A DNA stretch of 64,000 nucleotides from Anaerolineae bacterium (GTDB lineage: Bacteria; Chloroflexota; Anaerolineae; Aggregatilineales; UBA2796): the NCBI GenBank assembly GCA_019637615.1, contig JAHBVJ010000001.1, positions 124,001-188,000 on the forward strand, written 5' to 3'. Position numbers and translations under genes: made by a program. Below, piece by piece: positions 33,385 through 43,360 of the stretch (the first letter of the stretch is position 1; each line of letters starts with the position of its first letter). A model generated the notes under the pieces. That model saw only the letters and a program-made list of their open reading frames with translations. It ran no database searches and was not told the DNA's origin.

Positions 33385-35973
33385 ATGCGAAGACTTGGAA
33401 GAATTTTACTTGTTATCGTCATCATCATCGTGTTAGCGTTAGGCGCGTTGACGGGGTACGGGGTTTACACCACACGCCGGATGCTGCCGCAGATCACGGG
33501 CAAGCTGGTGCTGCAAGGGCTGAAAGGCGAAGTGGAAATTTACCGCGATCAGTACGGCGTCCCGCAAATTTATGCTAATAGCCCTGATGATTTATTCTTC
33601 GCGCAAGGGGTCGTCCACGCACAGGATCGATGGTGGCAAATGGAGTTCAACCGTCACACCGCCTTGGGACGCATCACGGAGCTGACGGGCAGCCAATCGA
33701 CGCTGGACATTGACACCTTCTTGCGCACCTTGGGGTGGAATCGTTCCGCACAAGCCGATTTGGAAGCCTTGAGCGCGGCTGATCTGACACCGCTGGAAAA
33801 CTATTCCGCTGGCGTTAATGCTTACCTCGCTGGTAAGTCTGGCCCCGATCTGGCGGTGGAATATTCGATTCTGGCGCTGCGTGGCATCAACATCCCGATT
33901 GAGAAATGGGAACCGCTGGATAGCCTTGCATGGGCGAACGCGATGGCGTGGAACCTCGGCGGCAACTGGGATAACGAACTTGAAATCGCCAGTTTGTACC
34001 GCAAGTTTGGCGATAAAGCCGAGGAGATGCTGAAAACGTACATGCCAGATTATCCATTTACGGATAATCCCTCGATCATTCGCAACGACGAGTTACCGAT
34101 CACGCCGCAGCCCGTCGCCAGCAACTTCTACCAACCCGTCGTCGCACCGGGAACTGACCTAGCGAAAGTGGCGACAGGATTGGTAGGCAACCTGAGCCAT
34201 GAAAAACTGGCAGAACTAGCAACGCTGTATCATGACGCGGGCTTGGGCAGCAATAACTGGGTGATCGGTGGCAACCGCACGGAGACAGGCAAGCCGATGC
34301 TGGCAAACGATCCGCACCTCGGCATTCAGATGCCGTCGATCTGGTATCAGATCGGGCTGCATTGCAACCAAGTTAGCGCTGACTGCCCGTATGACGTAGT
34401 TGGGTTCACCTTCCCCGGCGTCCCCGGCGTAGTGATCGGGCATAACGCACGGATCGCATGGGGCGTCACGAACGTAGGGCCGGATACGCAAGACCTGTAC
34501 ATCATCAAGACTGATCCGAACGACGACACCAAGTACGAACTGGATGGCAAGACCGTCGATATGCAGATCGTCAACGAGACGATCAAGATCGGCGGCAGTG
34601 ACCAGACGCGTGAGGTGCGAGTACGGATCACACGGTGGGGGCCGATCATCACGGACTCGACGGTCGGCAAAGATACGGCGGGCGCGGACGAAAATCGACC
34701 ATTGGCGCTGCGGTGGGCAGCAACTGAGCAGCCAAAACGTCTGCTGAGTTCGGTACTGGCGATTAACCGCGCTACCGATTGGAACAGTTTCCGCGCGGCG
34801 GTGGCGCTGTGGGACGCACCAGCCCAAAATCTGGTTTACGCGGATGTTGATGGCAACATCGGCTACCAAACGCCGGGACTCAACCCGATCCGAGCGAAGG
34901 GGCACAGCGGATTGACGCCTGTGGATGGCTCGACCACGCAATATGATTGGAAGGGCTATATTCCCTTCGAGAATTTGCCCTATTTGTATAACCCACCGCG
35001 TGGCTACATTTCCACCGCCAACCAAGCCGTTGTGCCGATGGAGTTTTATACACAGATCGCGAATGAATTGGGCGATAAATACGGCAAGGACTCGAATTAC
35101 GCGCTTGGGTATCAGTGGGCCTATGGGTATCGCGGCAAGCGGATCAGCGATCTGATCGAAGCCACGCCCAAACATACCATACAAACCATCAGTAAGATTC
35201 AGGGCGACAACTACAACAGCGCTGCCGCGACGGTGCTGCCGGTTGCGATCCCGATCATGACGAGCGCGGCAGATGTGCCACCGGAAGTCACTGGCTGGCT
35301 TGGCGTCTGGACAGATTATCAGAACGCGATGGATGAAGGGCAGCCCGCCCTGTTTGAGGCGTTCTGGAACGAACTATGCCAGCGTACATGGGGCGATCAA
35401 CTCGGTTACTCACCGAATGGATCGAACCTGATCACCGCCATGAAAGCCTTACTCAACGATCCGAGCAATGTGTGGTGGGATGACATCAACACGACGGATA
35501 AGGTGGAAACCCGCGATGACATTTTGAAGCAAGCTTATTCCGCCGCGTATAAGAATGTGTCGCAGCGCCTAGGCAGCGAGTTCAAAAAATGGAAATGGGG
35601 CGATCTGCATACCGCGACATTCGTCAGCAATCCGTTGGGGCAAAGCGGCATCAGCGTGATCGAGAGTTTTGTCAACGGAGGCCCTGTGGCGACCAGCGGC
35701 GGGCAAGAGATCGTCAACGCGACGAGCGATAGCTGGGCGGATACGACCACATTCCGCGTGCGCAACATCCCCTCGATGCGCATGATCGTTGACCTGAGCA
35801 ACCTCGACCAGAGTATATGGATTCACAGTACTGGTCAGAGCGGACATCCAACCAGCTTTCACTATCGCGACTTGATCGACAAGTGGCGGTTGATCCAGTA
35901 CACGCCAATGTTGTTCACCCGCGCGGCAGTGACGAGAGCAGGCGGCGATAAGCTGACGCTGAGTCCTAACTGA
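33385..35973 (+). CDS. Penicillin acylase-family Ntn amidohydrolase
   Basis: The 862-residue precursor has an N-terminal hydrophobic segment (about residues 5-30) for export or anchoring. The alpha-chain part (about 45-270) opens EVEIYRDQYGVPQIYANSPD. The predicted self-cleavage site and nucleophile is Ser289 in GLGSNNWVIGGNRTETGK, followed by LANDPHLGIQMPSIWYQIGL, typical of the beta chain. Members hydrolyse penicillins, N-acyl homoserine lactones or other amides; substrate cannot be read. I start at ATG 33385 with GGGAG 6 nt upstream. A TTG start four codons earlier is possible. A GC hairpin follows the stop. Confidence 0.94.
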   Translation: MRRLGRILLVIVIIIVLALGALTGYGVYTTRRMLPQITGKLVLQGLKGEVEIYRDQYGVPQIYANSPDDLFFAQGVVHAQDRWWQMEFNRHTALGRITELTGSQSTLDIDTFLRTLGWNRSAQADLEALSAADLTPLENYSAGVNAYLAGKSGPDLAVEYSILALRGINIPIEKWEPLDSLAWANAMAWNLGGNWDNELEIASLYRKFGDKAEEMLKTYMPDYPFTDNPSIIRNDELPITPQPVASNFYQPVVAPGTDLAKVATGLVGNLSHEKLAELATLYHDAGLGSNNWVIGGNRTETGKPMLANDPHLGIQMPSIWYQIGLHCNQVSADCPYDVVGFTFPGVPGVVIGHNARIAWGVTNVGPDTQDLYIIKTDPNDDTKYELDGKTVDMQIVNETIKIGGSDQTREVRVRITRWGPIITDSTVGKDTAGADENRPLALRWAATEQPKRLLSSVLAINRATDWNSFRAAVALWDAPAQNLVYADVDGNIGYQTPGLNPIRAKGHSGLTPVDGSTTQYDWKGYIPFENLPYLYNPPRGYISTANQAVVPMEFYTQIANELGDKYGKDSNYALGYQWAYGYRGKRISDLIEATPKHTIQTISKIQGDNYNSAAATVLPVAIPIMTSAADVPPEVTGWLGVWTDYQNAMDEGQPALFEAFWNELCQRTWGDQLGYSPNGSNLITAMKALLNDPSNVWWDDINTTDKVETRDDILKQAYSAAYKNVSQRLGSEFKKWKWGDLHTATFVSNPLGQSGISVIESFVNGGPVATSGGQEIVNATSDSWADTTTFRVRNIPSMRMIVDLSNLDQSIWIHSTGQSGHPTSFHYRDLIDKWRLIQYTPMLFTRAAVTRAGGDKLTLSPN

Positions 35974-35987
35974 TATTTCTGAGAATG

Positions 35988-36012
35988 GCTGGGCGGGCAT
36001 GACCCGCCCAGC
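35988..36012 (+). terminator. GC-rich hairpin after penicillin acylase
   Basis: A perfect 10-bp stem (35988-35997 with 36003-36012) and 5-nt loop lies 14 nt after the stop; the following bases include ttt but no long T-run. Confidence 0.6.
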
Positions 36013-36180
36013 ACTGTTTCTGCCTATCGAACGTCCCTCATGACATCTATTACCACGCAGACTATATAAGGTTTGTTACAAACGCTGTCACCTAGGCGAA
36101 ACTGATGGTAGTATGTTAAACGGGGTCGCAGTTAGTTAATTCGCACCCTCACCGAGAACACAGATGGGTCGGAGGATGCA

Positions 36181-36597
36181 GTGACTTGGTTGTTAGTTGA
36201 AGACGATAATGATATTCGCACCGTGGTGTCGATGATGATCACGGTTTGGGGTGAACAACCGCTGGTGTTTGCTGATGGCAATGCCGCGTGGACATGGTTG
36301 GACAGCGTAGAGAACGGCACCTTCAAGGGCGACTTGCCTGAGTTGGCGCTGATGGATATTCGTATGCCGGGGCCGTGGGGAGACAAGATCGCCGCGCGCA
36401 TCCGGCAGACCGAACTTGTCAAGAATATCCCGATCATTTTGATGACGGCGTTCACGCTGACGCCGACGGAAGTTTCTGACCTCACCGAGCGCTCAGGGAT
36501 GGATCAGCTCGTCAACAAGCCGCTGCCAGACCTTGATGTCTTCCGGTCGTTGATCTACGACGTGAAAAGTAAGAAGATCGCTGCTGGCGGAAGCTAG
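36181..36597 (+). CDS. Single-domain response regulator
   Basis: The 138-residue protein is a receiver domain alone, with acidic residues in LLVEDDND, the phospho-acceptor Asp59 in ALMDIRMPG and Thr/Lys in LMTAFTLT and VNKPLPDL. It has no output domain, so it likely passes phosphate to, or acts by binding, another protein, most simply with the kinase 53 nt downstream. It starts at GTG, preceded by GGAGG at good spacing. Confidence 0.93.
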   Translation: MTWLLVEDDNDIRTVVSMMITVWGEQPLVFADGNAAWTWLDSVENGTFKGDLPELALMDIRMPGPWGDKIAARIRQTELVKNIPIILMTAFTLTPTEVSDLTERSGMDQLVNKPLPDLDVFRSLIYDVKSKKIAAGGS

Positions 36598-36650
36598 ACA
36601 AACTGGCGATAATGAAGGTTGGTAATCAATCTTGAGTGTGATGTGAAGCC

Positions 36651-37943
36651 ATGAACCAGCCGCCAGCCCCCAATAACCTTGATGAGCGCGAACAAGCAGT
36701 AGGTGGATTACTACGCTTTGTTAACGAATTTGGTTCCAACACCGAGCGCTTCTTCGAACGCATCTATCGCGGCTTAGATCGTAAATCACAAGAAGGTCAA
36801 GCCAACCCTGTAGAAGGCTCGATTATGCCCGTTGAACAGGTTGATCCATCCGCGCTGCGCCAATTGAACCGCGAAGTGACCGAGCGGATGCGAGACGCGC
36901 AGCAGCTTGCCAAACGGCTGCAATCTGTCCTCCAGACGATCAACGAAGGCGTGATCGTTCAGAATAACGAGGGCAAGGTTGAGATCATGAATCCGGCGGC
37001 GATCCAACTGCTAGGCAGTACGCGCGCATTCTGGGAGAGCGAACTGGGGCGCATGTTTGAAAAAGCCCGCGATTTGCCCCCCGCTGTCAGCGAAATGGAG
37101 ACGTTCGGTTCCCCGATCCGCGTGCAGGTCAACAACCGTATTATCGGCGCTCAGATCGCCGTGATCGCACCGGAAGGGCGGCGGCTCGGCACGATGATCG
37201 TGCTGCGCGATGTGACCAAGGAAGCGCTAGCAGACCGTCTGAAAGACGAATTCATCACCCAGATCACGCATGAACTGCGCACGCCACTGACTGCCATCAA
37301 GGGTATGAGCGAAGTGCTGCTCAACCAGCCCACCGACCGACCGCCTAACCGTAAATTCCTTGAAGCCATCAGCCGTAATGCCGCCATCGTTGACCGAATG
37401 ATCATCGAACTGCTGGATATTTCCGAGATCACGGCGGGCACGTTTTCGATCCGCAGCAACGAAGTGGCGCTGGATCAGATCGTGTTGGAAGTGCTGAAGG
37501 GTCACGAACCGCGCCTGAAGAAGTCTGAACTGCGCTTAGGGTTGATGTTTGCTAACCGTCCACGCTTGAACATCCTTGGGGACGAGCGGCGGCTGAAATG
37601 GGCGCTCAATCATCTGGTCGATAACAGCCTGAAATACACGCCCAACGGCGGTAAGCTGATCGTGAAAGTCGGGGCGATTCGCGGAGATCGGGTGCTGATT
37701 CAGGTGGAAGACTCAGGCGTCGGGATTACTGACCGTGATCTACCCCATGTATTTGAGCGTTTTTATCGCGGCGAAGCACGTACGGCACAGGGTAAGCTGA
37801 TCGATCCGCGCGGGTTGGGGCAGGGCTTGTACATCGCGCGGGCGGTGGCGGAGGCACACAGTGGCTATCTGGTCGCCAGTAGCAGTGTCGGGCAGGGCAG
37901 TTTGTTCACGATGGGGCTACCGTTTGTCCCGCCGCAACGCTAA
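36651..37943 (+). CDS. PAS-containing sensor histidine kinase
   Basis: The 430-residue kinase has an N-terminal helical region, a PAS-like domain (about 95-190, with VLQTINEGVIVQNNEGKVEI), a HisKA domain with His207 in ITHELRTPLTAIKGMSE, and a HATPase domain (N box LNHLVDNSLKYTPNGG, G1 VEDSGVGI, F box FERFYRGEA, G2 GLGQGLYIARAV). It has no membrane helix. It lies 53 nt after the single-domain regulator, its likely partner. Its stop is 10 nt from that of the convergent M23 peptidase gene. Confidence 0.94.
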   Translation: MNQPPAPNNLDEREQAVGGLLRFVNEFGSNTERFFERIYRGLDRKSQEGQANPVEGSIMPVEQVDPSALRQLNREVTERMRDAQQLAKRLQSVLQTINEGVIVQNNEGKVEIMNPAAIQLLGSTRAFWESELGRMFEKARDLPPAVSEMETFGSPIRVQVNNRIIGAQIAVIAPEGRRLGTMIVLRDVTKEALADRLKDEFITQITHELRTPLTAIKGMSEVLLNQPTDRPPNRKFLEAISRNAAIVDRMIIELLDISEITAGTFSIRSNEVALDQIVLEVLKGHEPRLKKSELRLGLMFANRPRLNILGDERRLKWALNHLVDNSLKYTPNGGKLIVKVGAIRGDRVLIQVEDSGVGITDRDLPHVFERFYRGEARTAQGKLIDPRGLGQGLYIARAVAEAHSGYLVASSSVGQGSLFTMGLPFVPPQR

Positions 37944-37953
37944 TTCGACATGG

Positions 37954-39228
37954 TTACGGCGCAGTTGTCGGCGCTTTGGTAGCCTGCGGTGGCGTCGGCA
38001 ACTGACCGAAATCGACAAAGCTGGTGGTGCCTGCCCGCACAATCACCTCTTGCTCGAAATGGAAACCGTTGGCGTTCATTGATACCATGTACGTACCTGC
38101 GTCAACATCTCCGAAGACGAATGACTCGTTCCTCACGTCATCCCCGACCACGTTCCAACTATCTTTGCCCGGACGTTTTGGATTTACGTAGGTGGTCGTG
38201 GTATCGATAGTTTTGCGGGCTTGCGTTAGGGTCACTAATTCATCTTCGACGGGCGCACCATTTGCATAGAGGAGACGGCCTGCGATGACACCATGCCCTT
38301 CGTAGGGCGTCATCCACAACAGTGGATTGCGCGTCGAATAGTAAGAGTTTTCGCCTACACGCACCTCGAAATGCACGTGCGGGCCGCTGACTACCCCAGA
38401 TTCGCCGCTTAAGCCGATCACATCACCCATGGAAACGTGTACACCGGGCTGCACATAACCAAGAATCAATTGTAAATGGGCGTAGAGCGTATAGAGCTTC
38501 TTGCCCTGATACCCGAAATCATGCTCAATGATGATGACATTGCCATAAGTATACGCACGGTCGATTTTGCCGTTCGGCAGCTTCCATGTGTAGTTATCGC
38601 CTGCCCAGACGACTGTTCCATCGCCAGCCGCGCGCACCTCTTTGCCGATCGGATTGGGCATATCAAGGCCGTGATGCACCCGCCACTCATTGCCGGGGCC
38701 GTTCGAACCGTAGGTGTAATAAAACAACTGCGTGCTATTGGCGCTGGCATCAACGGGACGACGGAACCAGAAATGATCGTGCGAGTCGAGGGATAGCGGC
38801 GCGAGTTCCGGTGGCAAGGAAAATTGCCCTTGACGCGGATTGGGACGACTGACGGATACAACACCCTGTGGAGTCGCCACCGAAGTCGGTACAGACTCTG
38901 TAGGGCCAACAGGAACGGCACGGGTAGCAGTGGCTTGCACACCTGTTAACAGCGCGTCGCCGCCTTGAACGAGCACGGGCGTTGGTGTCACTGTAGGCGG
39001 CGTTAGCGCATCAATGGTGTTGGTAGCGATGATCGGGGTGGTGTTGCCCGCTGCCGCTACGATTTGCGAGACAGAGGCGTTATCCTGTGTAGGTGGTAGC
39101 GGTGAACCGGACTGGAGTGAATACGATACCTGCGGACGGGCGTTGTTGAGGAGCAGCAATGCGCCAATCCCCAGCGCTACGGCGAGGACGAAAAATCCCT
39201 GCAAATCGTGCATTATTTTTCGCAGCAT
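37954..39228 (-). CDS. Membrane-anchored M23 (LytM-type) peptidase
   Basis: The 424-residue protein has an N-terminal membrane helix (about 8-27), a Thr/Pro/Val-rich linker (30-130), an M23 domain (about 185-305) and a C-terminal beta-sandwich domain (about 315-410). The zinc residues are in HHGLDMPNP and GPHVHFEVRVG; YAHLQ contributes another His. So it can cut peptidoglycan cross-bridges or hold catalysis-competent wall-binding. The C-terminal domain resembles carboxypeptidase-regulatory-like folds (GRLLYANGAPVEDELVTL). It is convergent with the kinase gene. Confidence 0.93.
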   Translation of the reverse strand: MLRKIMHDLQGFFVLAVALGIGALLLLNNARPQVSYSLQSGSPLPPTQDNASVSQIVAAAGNTTPIIATNTIDALTPPTVTPTPVLVQGGDALLTGVQATATRAVPVGPTESVPTSVATPQGVVSVSRPNPRQGQFSLPPELAPLSLDSHDHFWFRRPVDASANSTQLFYYTYGSNGPGNEWRVHHGLDMPNPIGKEVRAAGDGTVVWAGDNYTWKLPNGKIDRAYTYGNVIIIEHDFGYQGKKLYTLYAHLQLILGYVQPGVHVSMGDVIGLSGESGVVSGPHVHFEVRVGENSYYSTRNPLLWMTPYEGHGVIAGRLLYANGAPVEDELVTLTQARKTIDTTTTYVNPKRPGKDSWNVVGDDVRNESFVFGDVDAGTYMVSMNANGFHFEQEVIVRAGTTSFVDFGQLPTPPQATKAPTTAP

Positions 39229-39463
39229 ATTGATGGTTCACCCTAAACTAACACCCTAACAATAATGTGCATCATTCTACCCGCAGAATGGTCAACGGTG
39301 CTATTGCGTGGCCTCAACGCAAATTTCGCTGCATAAAACAGGCTAGGAATAGTACAAGTGACTTCAGAGTCCGCGATGTAATATTCGTGAACCTGATCCT
39401 CGGTGTCGTACATCAGCCGAGCTAGACACTGACAGGCAACGCGAAGCAAGAAACTAGGCTACC

Positions 39464-40180
39464 ATGATCGAATATATTCCCCAACAAGTTACCAACGCCT
39501 TTCTCTATTTCCATTCTGCTGGCGTATCGTCCGAAGAACTCCGGCCTTTTCTGCCTCAATTGCAAGAAAACCTCCCCAATACGTACATTTGGGCAGGCGA
39601 TGGCGTTATTAGTGGAGCGCCATTGATGCGCCAAGGGTTGCATTATGGCGACGATGCAAAACACTACTGGTTCACGTTCCCGATGCAGGACGCGAGTAGC
39701 CCTGAGAGCTTTGCCCGCAATGCCGAGGCAATGGGCGCGACCTTGTCATGCGGCGGCGCATATGTCAACATGCTGGCTGATCAAGTCATGGCGCGCTTCA
39801 ACATGCCAGCGCGTAAGGTTGTCCTCGCTGGTTTTCAACATGGTTCAAGCGTGGCATTAGCGGCCGCTATGATGCGCAGACGCGATCCGTATGCAAACAC
39901 TATCCTGTTTGAGCCTTATATCCTCGAAAGCTATTACCTAGCCCATGAACGAACTCCACTCCCCAATACAATGATTGTGTGCATCGACAACCAGCACATT
40001 CGGGAGCGAACAAAGCGATGGATCAACATCGAGACGGATCACGAGTTCAGCGCAATGGGCATGGTCACCCGTGCAATTACGGTTCAAGGTGGAGACGATA
40101 GGCTCGATTCCGCTATGATGAACGAGGCCATCGCCATCATGAAACAGTTCTCACCCCGGACGGCAAGGGTGTGTAGGTAA
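39464..40180 (+). CDS. Alpha/beta hydrolase fold protein, probably non-catalytic
   Basis: The 238-residue protein resembles the phospholipase/carboxylesterase group (AYVNMLADQV, then VVLAGFQHGSSVALAAAMM, where active relatives have GFSQGG). The expected nucleophile serine is replaced by Gln, and the neighbouring Ser does not fit the elbow position. The opening LYFHSAGVSSEELRPFLPQL keeps the fold. It may thus be a pseudo-enzyme or use another chemistry. There is no signal peptide. A perfect hairpin (40188-40227) follows the gene. Confidence 0.72.
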   Translation: MIEYIPQQVTNAFLYFHSAGVSSEELRPFLPQLQENLPNTYIWAGDGVISGAPLMRQGLHYGDDAKHYWFTFPMQDASSPESFARNAEAMGATLSCGGAYVNMLADQVMARFNMPARKVVLAGFQHGSSVALAAAMMRRRDPYANTILFEPYILESYYLAHERTPLPNTMIVCIDNQHIRERTKRWINIETDHEFSAMGMVTRAITVQGGDDRLDSAMMNEAIAIMKQFSPRTARVCR

Positions 40181-40187
40181 ATCTACA

Positions 40188-40227
40188 TCCCAATCCCTGT
40201 CTGCTGTTCAGTAAAACGGGATTGGGA
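40188..40227. terminator. Hairpin between convergent genes
   Basis: A perfect 10-bp stem (40188-40197 with 40218-40227) encloses a 20-nt loop, placed between the hydrolase-like gene and the DUF2917 gene, which converge. Confidence 0.5.
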
Positions 40228-40250
40228 GCACTTTATCGTACTCCGATTGC

Positions 40251-40547
40251 CTATGCTCGACTGGGAAGCAGTTCAAACATGAGTGGTTTGTCGTATAAGG
40301 CAGTGATGATGGCGTCAAATTTACTAGGCGGCAGTGTTATTTCTTCGCCATAGCTAAGGAAATAGTCCTCGTGCTCATAGCTGATCCACGCGTGACCTGT
40401 GAGGACATGTACCCGTGCTTGATGAGGCACGATCTTGACGCTCATCACTTCGCCTTTGACCAAGCTCAGGCGAGTGGAGGCGACTGGTGTTTCCGTGTTA
40501 GCAGTTGTTTTATGGTTCCAAGTCGTCAGTGTGTGTATCAGGCTCAC
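40251..40547 (-). CDS. DUF2917-like small protein
   Basis: The 98-residue protein fits the DUF2917 pattern: LSLVKGEVMSVKIVPHQARV, then VLTGHAWISYEHEDYFLSYG and EITLPPSKF. This is a small cupin-like beta-barrel of unknown function. It starts at GTG, with AAGGAG 7 nt upstream on the - strand, which is a strong site. It is a single gene, convergent with the hydrolase-like gene. Confidence 0.75.
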   Translation of the reverse strand: MSLIHTLTTWNHKTTANTETPVASTRLSLVKGEVMSVKIVPHQARVHVLTGHAWISYEHEDYFLSYGEEITLPPSKFDAIITALYDKPLMFELLPSRA

Positions 40548-40811
40548 GATTATGCTCCTTCACTGCAAAACTTCGGGACGCGCTGCGTTCTCACACGCAT
40601 TGATCCTTAGGTCGTTTACAAATTTCGGAAAAGGGCATCAATACGCGCTTTTTGCAGGGAATTTGCCGCTTTTTTGTAATTGGAAGAAAGGAGGACGAGG
40701 ATCAATTCTACAGCAAATATAAGAGGCTGATACACTTTTTTTATCGCGGATCAGAGTAATATGATGAGATAGGCTCTTGATCATTTTTTCATACATATGG
40801 AAAGGATTATC

Positions 40812-41450
40812 ATGAAGACCCCTCACAAACTTATCGCGTTCACCCTCATTTGCTCTCTCGTCCTCCTAACTCAATTCGCGCTACCCCACAGTGCTCAGGC
40901 GATCAGTTCTGCCTGCTCATTCTATGGGGCGATTGGCGGCCCGGTTACGGTGGCAGGGGACACAAACGGCAACTTCGGCCCCTTTGAGGCTGGAGAGACT
41001 TATACATTTACGATGACGGCAAACGCTGGCAGCAGCATCACATGGCGCGTGGTCGCGGATCCGGGTGGTGCCACGACACTAGCTGGCCCCGTGGTCACGA
41101 CGGGCACAAGTACGCTCACGTATACCATGCCTGCTTCGGGTCAACCGGGTGGCATTGGCTTTTATGTAGACGCGGTTACGGGCACGGGTGGCAGCGTGGC
41201 AACGAGTTGTAATGCTGGTGGCTTTGCTGGTCGTCCGATTCCATCTAACTTTGTTCTGCGCACCATCACTTGCAACGTAGCGGTCTATGACAGTGCTGGC
41301 GGGCAACCCGTGGGGGCTAACGCCATTAAAGCAGGGCAAACGTGGTACGTGAATCCAACCCCTGTCAAAGATTTCAGTGGGAAACAGTGGACAGAAATCT
41401 ACGTTTCGGGCACCACTAACGGATTTATTCCCACTCAGTGCGTTGGCTAA
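40812..41450 (+). CDS. Secreted protein with SH3-like C-terminus
   Basis: The 212-residue protein has a clear signal peptide with cleavage after SAQA (about residue 30). The body begins SSACSFYGAIGGPVTV; the first domain (about 30-140) is Gly/Thr-rich and beta-like, and the last 60 residues (CNVAVYDSAGGQPV to FIPTQCVG) look SH3-like with a closing disulfide. I cannot name a family. The start at 40812 has AAAGGA at 5 nt; an ATG 15 nt upstream is less likely. A good terminator follows. Confidence 0.82.
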   Translation: MKTPHKLIAFTLICSLVLLTQFALPHSAQAISSACSFYGAIGGPVTVAGDTNGNFGPFEAGETYTFTMTANAGSSITWRVVADPGGATTLAGPVVTTGTSTLTYTMPASGQPGGIGFYVDAVTGTGGSVATSCNAGGFAGRPIPSNFVLRTITCNVAVYDSAGGQPVGANAIKAGQTWYVNPTPVKDFSGKQWTEIYVSGTTNGFIPTQCVG

Positions 41451-41485
41451 GTGACCGTTCGTTAGCTAAACCGAAATTGAAAAGC

Positions 41486-41523
41486 AAAGGGCGCGTCGAT
41501 GTTGACTGCGCCCTTTCTTTTTA
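41486..41523 (+). terminator. Intrinsic terminator of the secreted SH3-like gene
   Basis: A perfect 9-bp stem (41486-41494 with 41508-41516) with inner gtc/gac pairing is followed by cttttt. It lies 36 nt past the stop. Confidence 0.88.
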
Positions 41524-41543
41524 GTTAACTCAGTGGAATTTGA

Positions 41544-42278
41544 TTATGCCTGTGCGGGTAATGCTTCACGGGGCTTGGCATTGCCGAACACGACTTTCGG
41601 TGAGGGCGGTTGATAGGCCCAACGCACGCCATTGGCAATCACCTGCTGCACCATCGGATTGAAGTAGGTGGGGTAGGTTTCGTGACCGGGGCGGAAGTAG
41701 AAGATGCGCCCCTTGCCACGTGTGTAGCAGCAACCGCTGCGGAAGACCTCGCCACCTTGGAACCAACTGACGAAGACCAGCGTATCCGGTGCGGGGATGT
41801 CGAAGCGTTCGCCATACATTTCTTCACGCTCCAGCTCGAACGCTTCCGGCAAACCTGCCGCGATGGGATGACCCGGTTCGACTACCCAGATGCGCTCCCG
41901 CTCGTCGGCTTCGCGCCACTTCAGATCGCAGCTCGTGCCCATCAGCGCCTTGAAAATCTTGGAGAAATGTCCAGAATGCAGCACGATCAAGCCCATGCCG
42001 TCTAAGACACGCTGGCGAACACGCTCGACTATTTCATCTTTCACATCGTCATGGGCGGTATGTCCCCACCATGTCAGTACATCGGTGGAGTCGAGCACTG
42101 CTTGAGTCAAGCCGTGTTCAGGTTCGTCCAGCGTCGCCGTGCGCACGGTGACACCAGCTTGAGTCTTTAGCCCATTGGCGATGGCTGTGTGCATCCCCTC
42201 AGGATACACAGCGGCTACCTTGGGGTTACGCTTTTCGTGGCGGAATTCCCCCCAGACCGTAACGCGAATATTATCCAT
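41544..42278 (-). CDS. ThuA-like protein
   Basis: The 244-residue protein has a class I glutamine amidotransferase-like fold of the ThuA family (trehalose utilisation-type). Motifs: [21 protein letters not shown] at the N-terminus, [11 protein letters not shown] near residue 90, [10 protein letters not shown] and [14 protein letters not shown]. Members of the family are of unclear biochemistry and often occur with sugar metabolism genes; none is adjacent. It is a single gene, facing the preceding gene. Confidence 0.88.
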   Translation of the reverse strand: MDNIRVTVWGEFRHEKRNPKVAAVYPEGMHTAIANGLKTQAGVTVRTATLDEPEHGLTQAVLDSTDVLTWWGHTAHDDVKDEIVERVRQRVLDGMGLIVLHSGHFSKIFKALMGTSCDLKWREADERERIWVVEPGHPIAAGLPEAFELEREEMYGERFDIPAPDTLVFVSWFQGGEVFRSGCCYTRGKGRIFYFRPGHETYPTYFNPMVQQVIANGVRWAYQPPSPKVVFGNAKPREALPAQA

Positions 42279-42497
42279 ATAAGTTACTCCATACTTGAGT
42301 GGTAGATAGATTTATTGAGGTGTTCAATCTAACCTGTGGACGAGGATACCACTCACGATAGCCTTGCGCATCTGAGTGTCAGATTAAACTCATAAGAAAT
42401 TGCTGAAAATAGTCACTTCTGTTTCGTGTTCCAGCAGTCAATTCGATATACTAAAATCTCTCAATGGTTCAATATAGACATATTAGGACACAGTGGC

Positions 42498-43265
42498 ATG
42501 ACTACAGCACAAAAAACATCAACGAAACTTTCCGCTAAGGAGCGCCGCGAGCTAGAGCGCCGCCGCCAGCAGCAACAGCAGACCATCTTATTGGTGGTGG
42601 TGGGTGTTGTCCTGTTGGTGGTAGTGGTCGGCGGCATCTTGCTGACCGTCCTCGCACCGGTAGATGCCGTCGTCGATGATAAGGTCAAGACCGCGTACAG
42701 CGCCTACGATGGCAAAGCGGACTATATGGGCGTAACCGAGACCGGTTACTACTACCTTGGCGCGAAAGACGCTCCAATTACGGTTGAAGAATTTTCCAGC
42801 TTGTCGTGCCCTCACTGCTATGACTGGCACCGTGATGTGTTTAAGAATATCCAAGATAAGATTCAGGCGGGTCAGGTTAAGTTTGTGTATATCCCGCTGA
42901 CGAATATTGGCTCGTTCAACTCGGAACCGATGGCCAAAGCCAACATTTGCGCTGGCGAGCAGGGCAAGTTCTGGGAAATGCAGGATGTGCTGTTCGATTG
43001 GCAGGCACGCTACGGTACCAGCGCGAATGACTCACGCCGTTTGTCGGCAGCCGCCAGCGCACTCGGTCTTGATACGGGCAAATTCGACACGTGCGTGAAC
43101 AGCTCCAGCACGCAAGACCAAATCAAAGCCGCCGCCGATGATGCCACCAAGCGCGGCGTGAACGGGACCCCGACTATTTTCGTGAATGGCGAAAACATCG
43201 GCACCGTCGGTTTGAACGAACTGCGCGGCGTGATCGAGTCTAAAGTCGCTGAAAAGGCCAGCTAA
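42498..43265 (+). CDS. Membrane-anchored DsbA-like thiol oxidoreductase
   Basis: The 255-residue protein has a basic, Arg/Gln-rich N-terminus, one membrane helix (about residues 33-55) and an extracytoplasmic thioredoxin-like domain (about 80-250). The redox motif CPHC (Cys104 and Cys107) lies in SSLSCPHCYDWH, and the cis-Pro in GTPTIFVNG. It should oxidise or isomerise disulfides in exported proteins, of which this window encodes several with paired cysteines. I start at 42498 with AGGA about 8 nt upstream; the longer frame at 42426 lacks a signal. Confidence 0.93.
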   Translation: MTTAQKTSTKLSAKERRELERRRQQQQQTILLVVVGVVLLVVVVGGILLTVLAPVDAVVDDKVKTAYSAYDGKADYMGVTETGYYYLGAKDAPITVEEFSSLSCPHCYDWHRDVFKNIQDKIQAGQVKFVYIPLTNIGSFNSEPMAKANICAGEQGKFWEMQDVLFDWQARYGTSANDSRRLSAAASALGLDTGKFDTCVNSSSTQDQIKAAADDATKRGVNGTPTIFVNGENIGTVGLNELRGVIESKVAEKAS

Positions 43266-43325
43266 TCACATGGCGTTCGTAGTCAGCCCGCTCTGTTGAC
43301 GCAGAGCGATACGTGTCACTTTTTC

Positions 43326-43360
43326 CAAGGAACCCTACACAATGGGTTCCTTGTGTTTGT
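43326..43360 (+). terminator. Intrinsic terminator after the DsbA-like gene
   Basis: A perfect 10-bp stem (43326-43335 with 43344-43353) and 8-nt loop is followed by tgtttgt, 60 nt after the stop. Confidence 0.75.

Noticed and set aside
34216..35184. Long - strand frame (322 codons) over penicillin acylase
   Set aside because: Antisense to a well supported gene with conserved motifs; no independent evidence.
40670..40730. Short reading frame after a strong aaggagg site near 40690
   Set aside because: No start codon lies at a usable distance and the frame ends within about ten codons.
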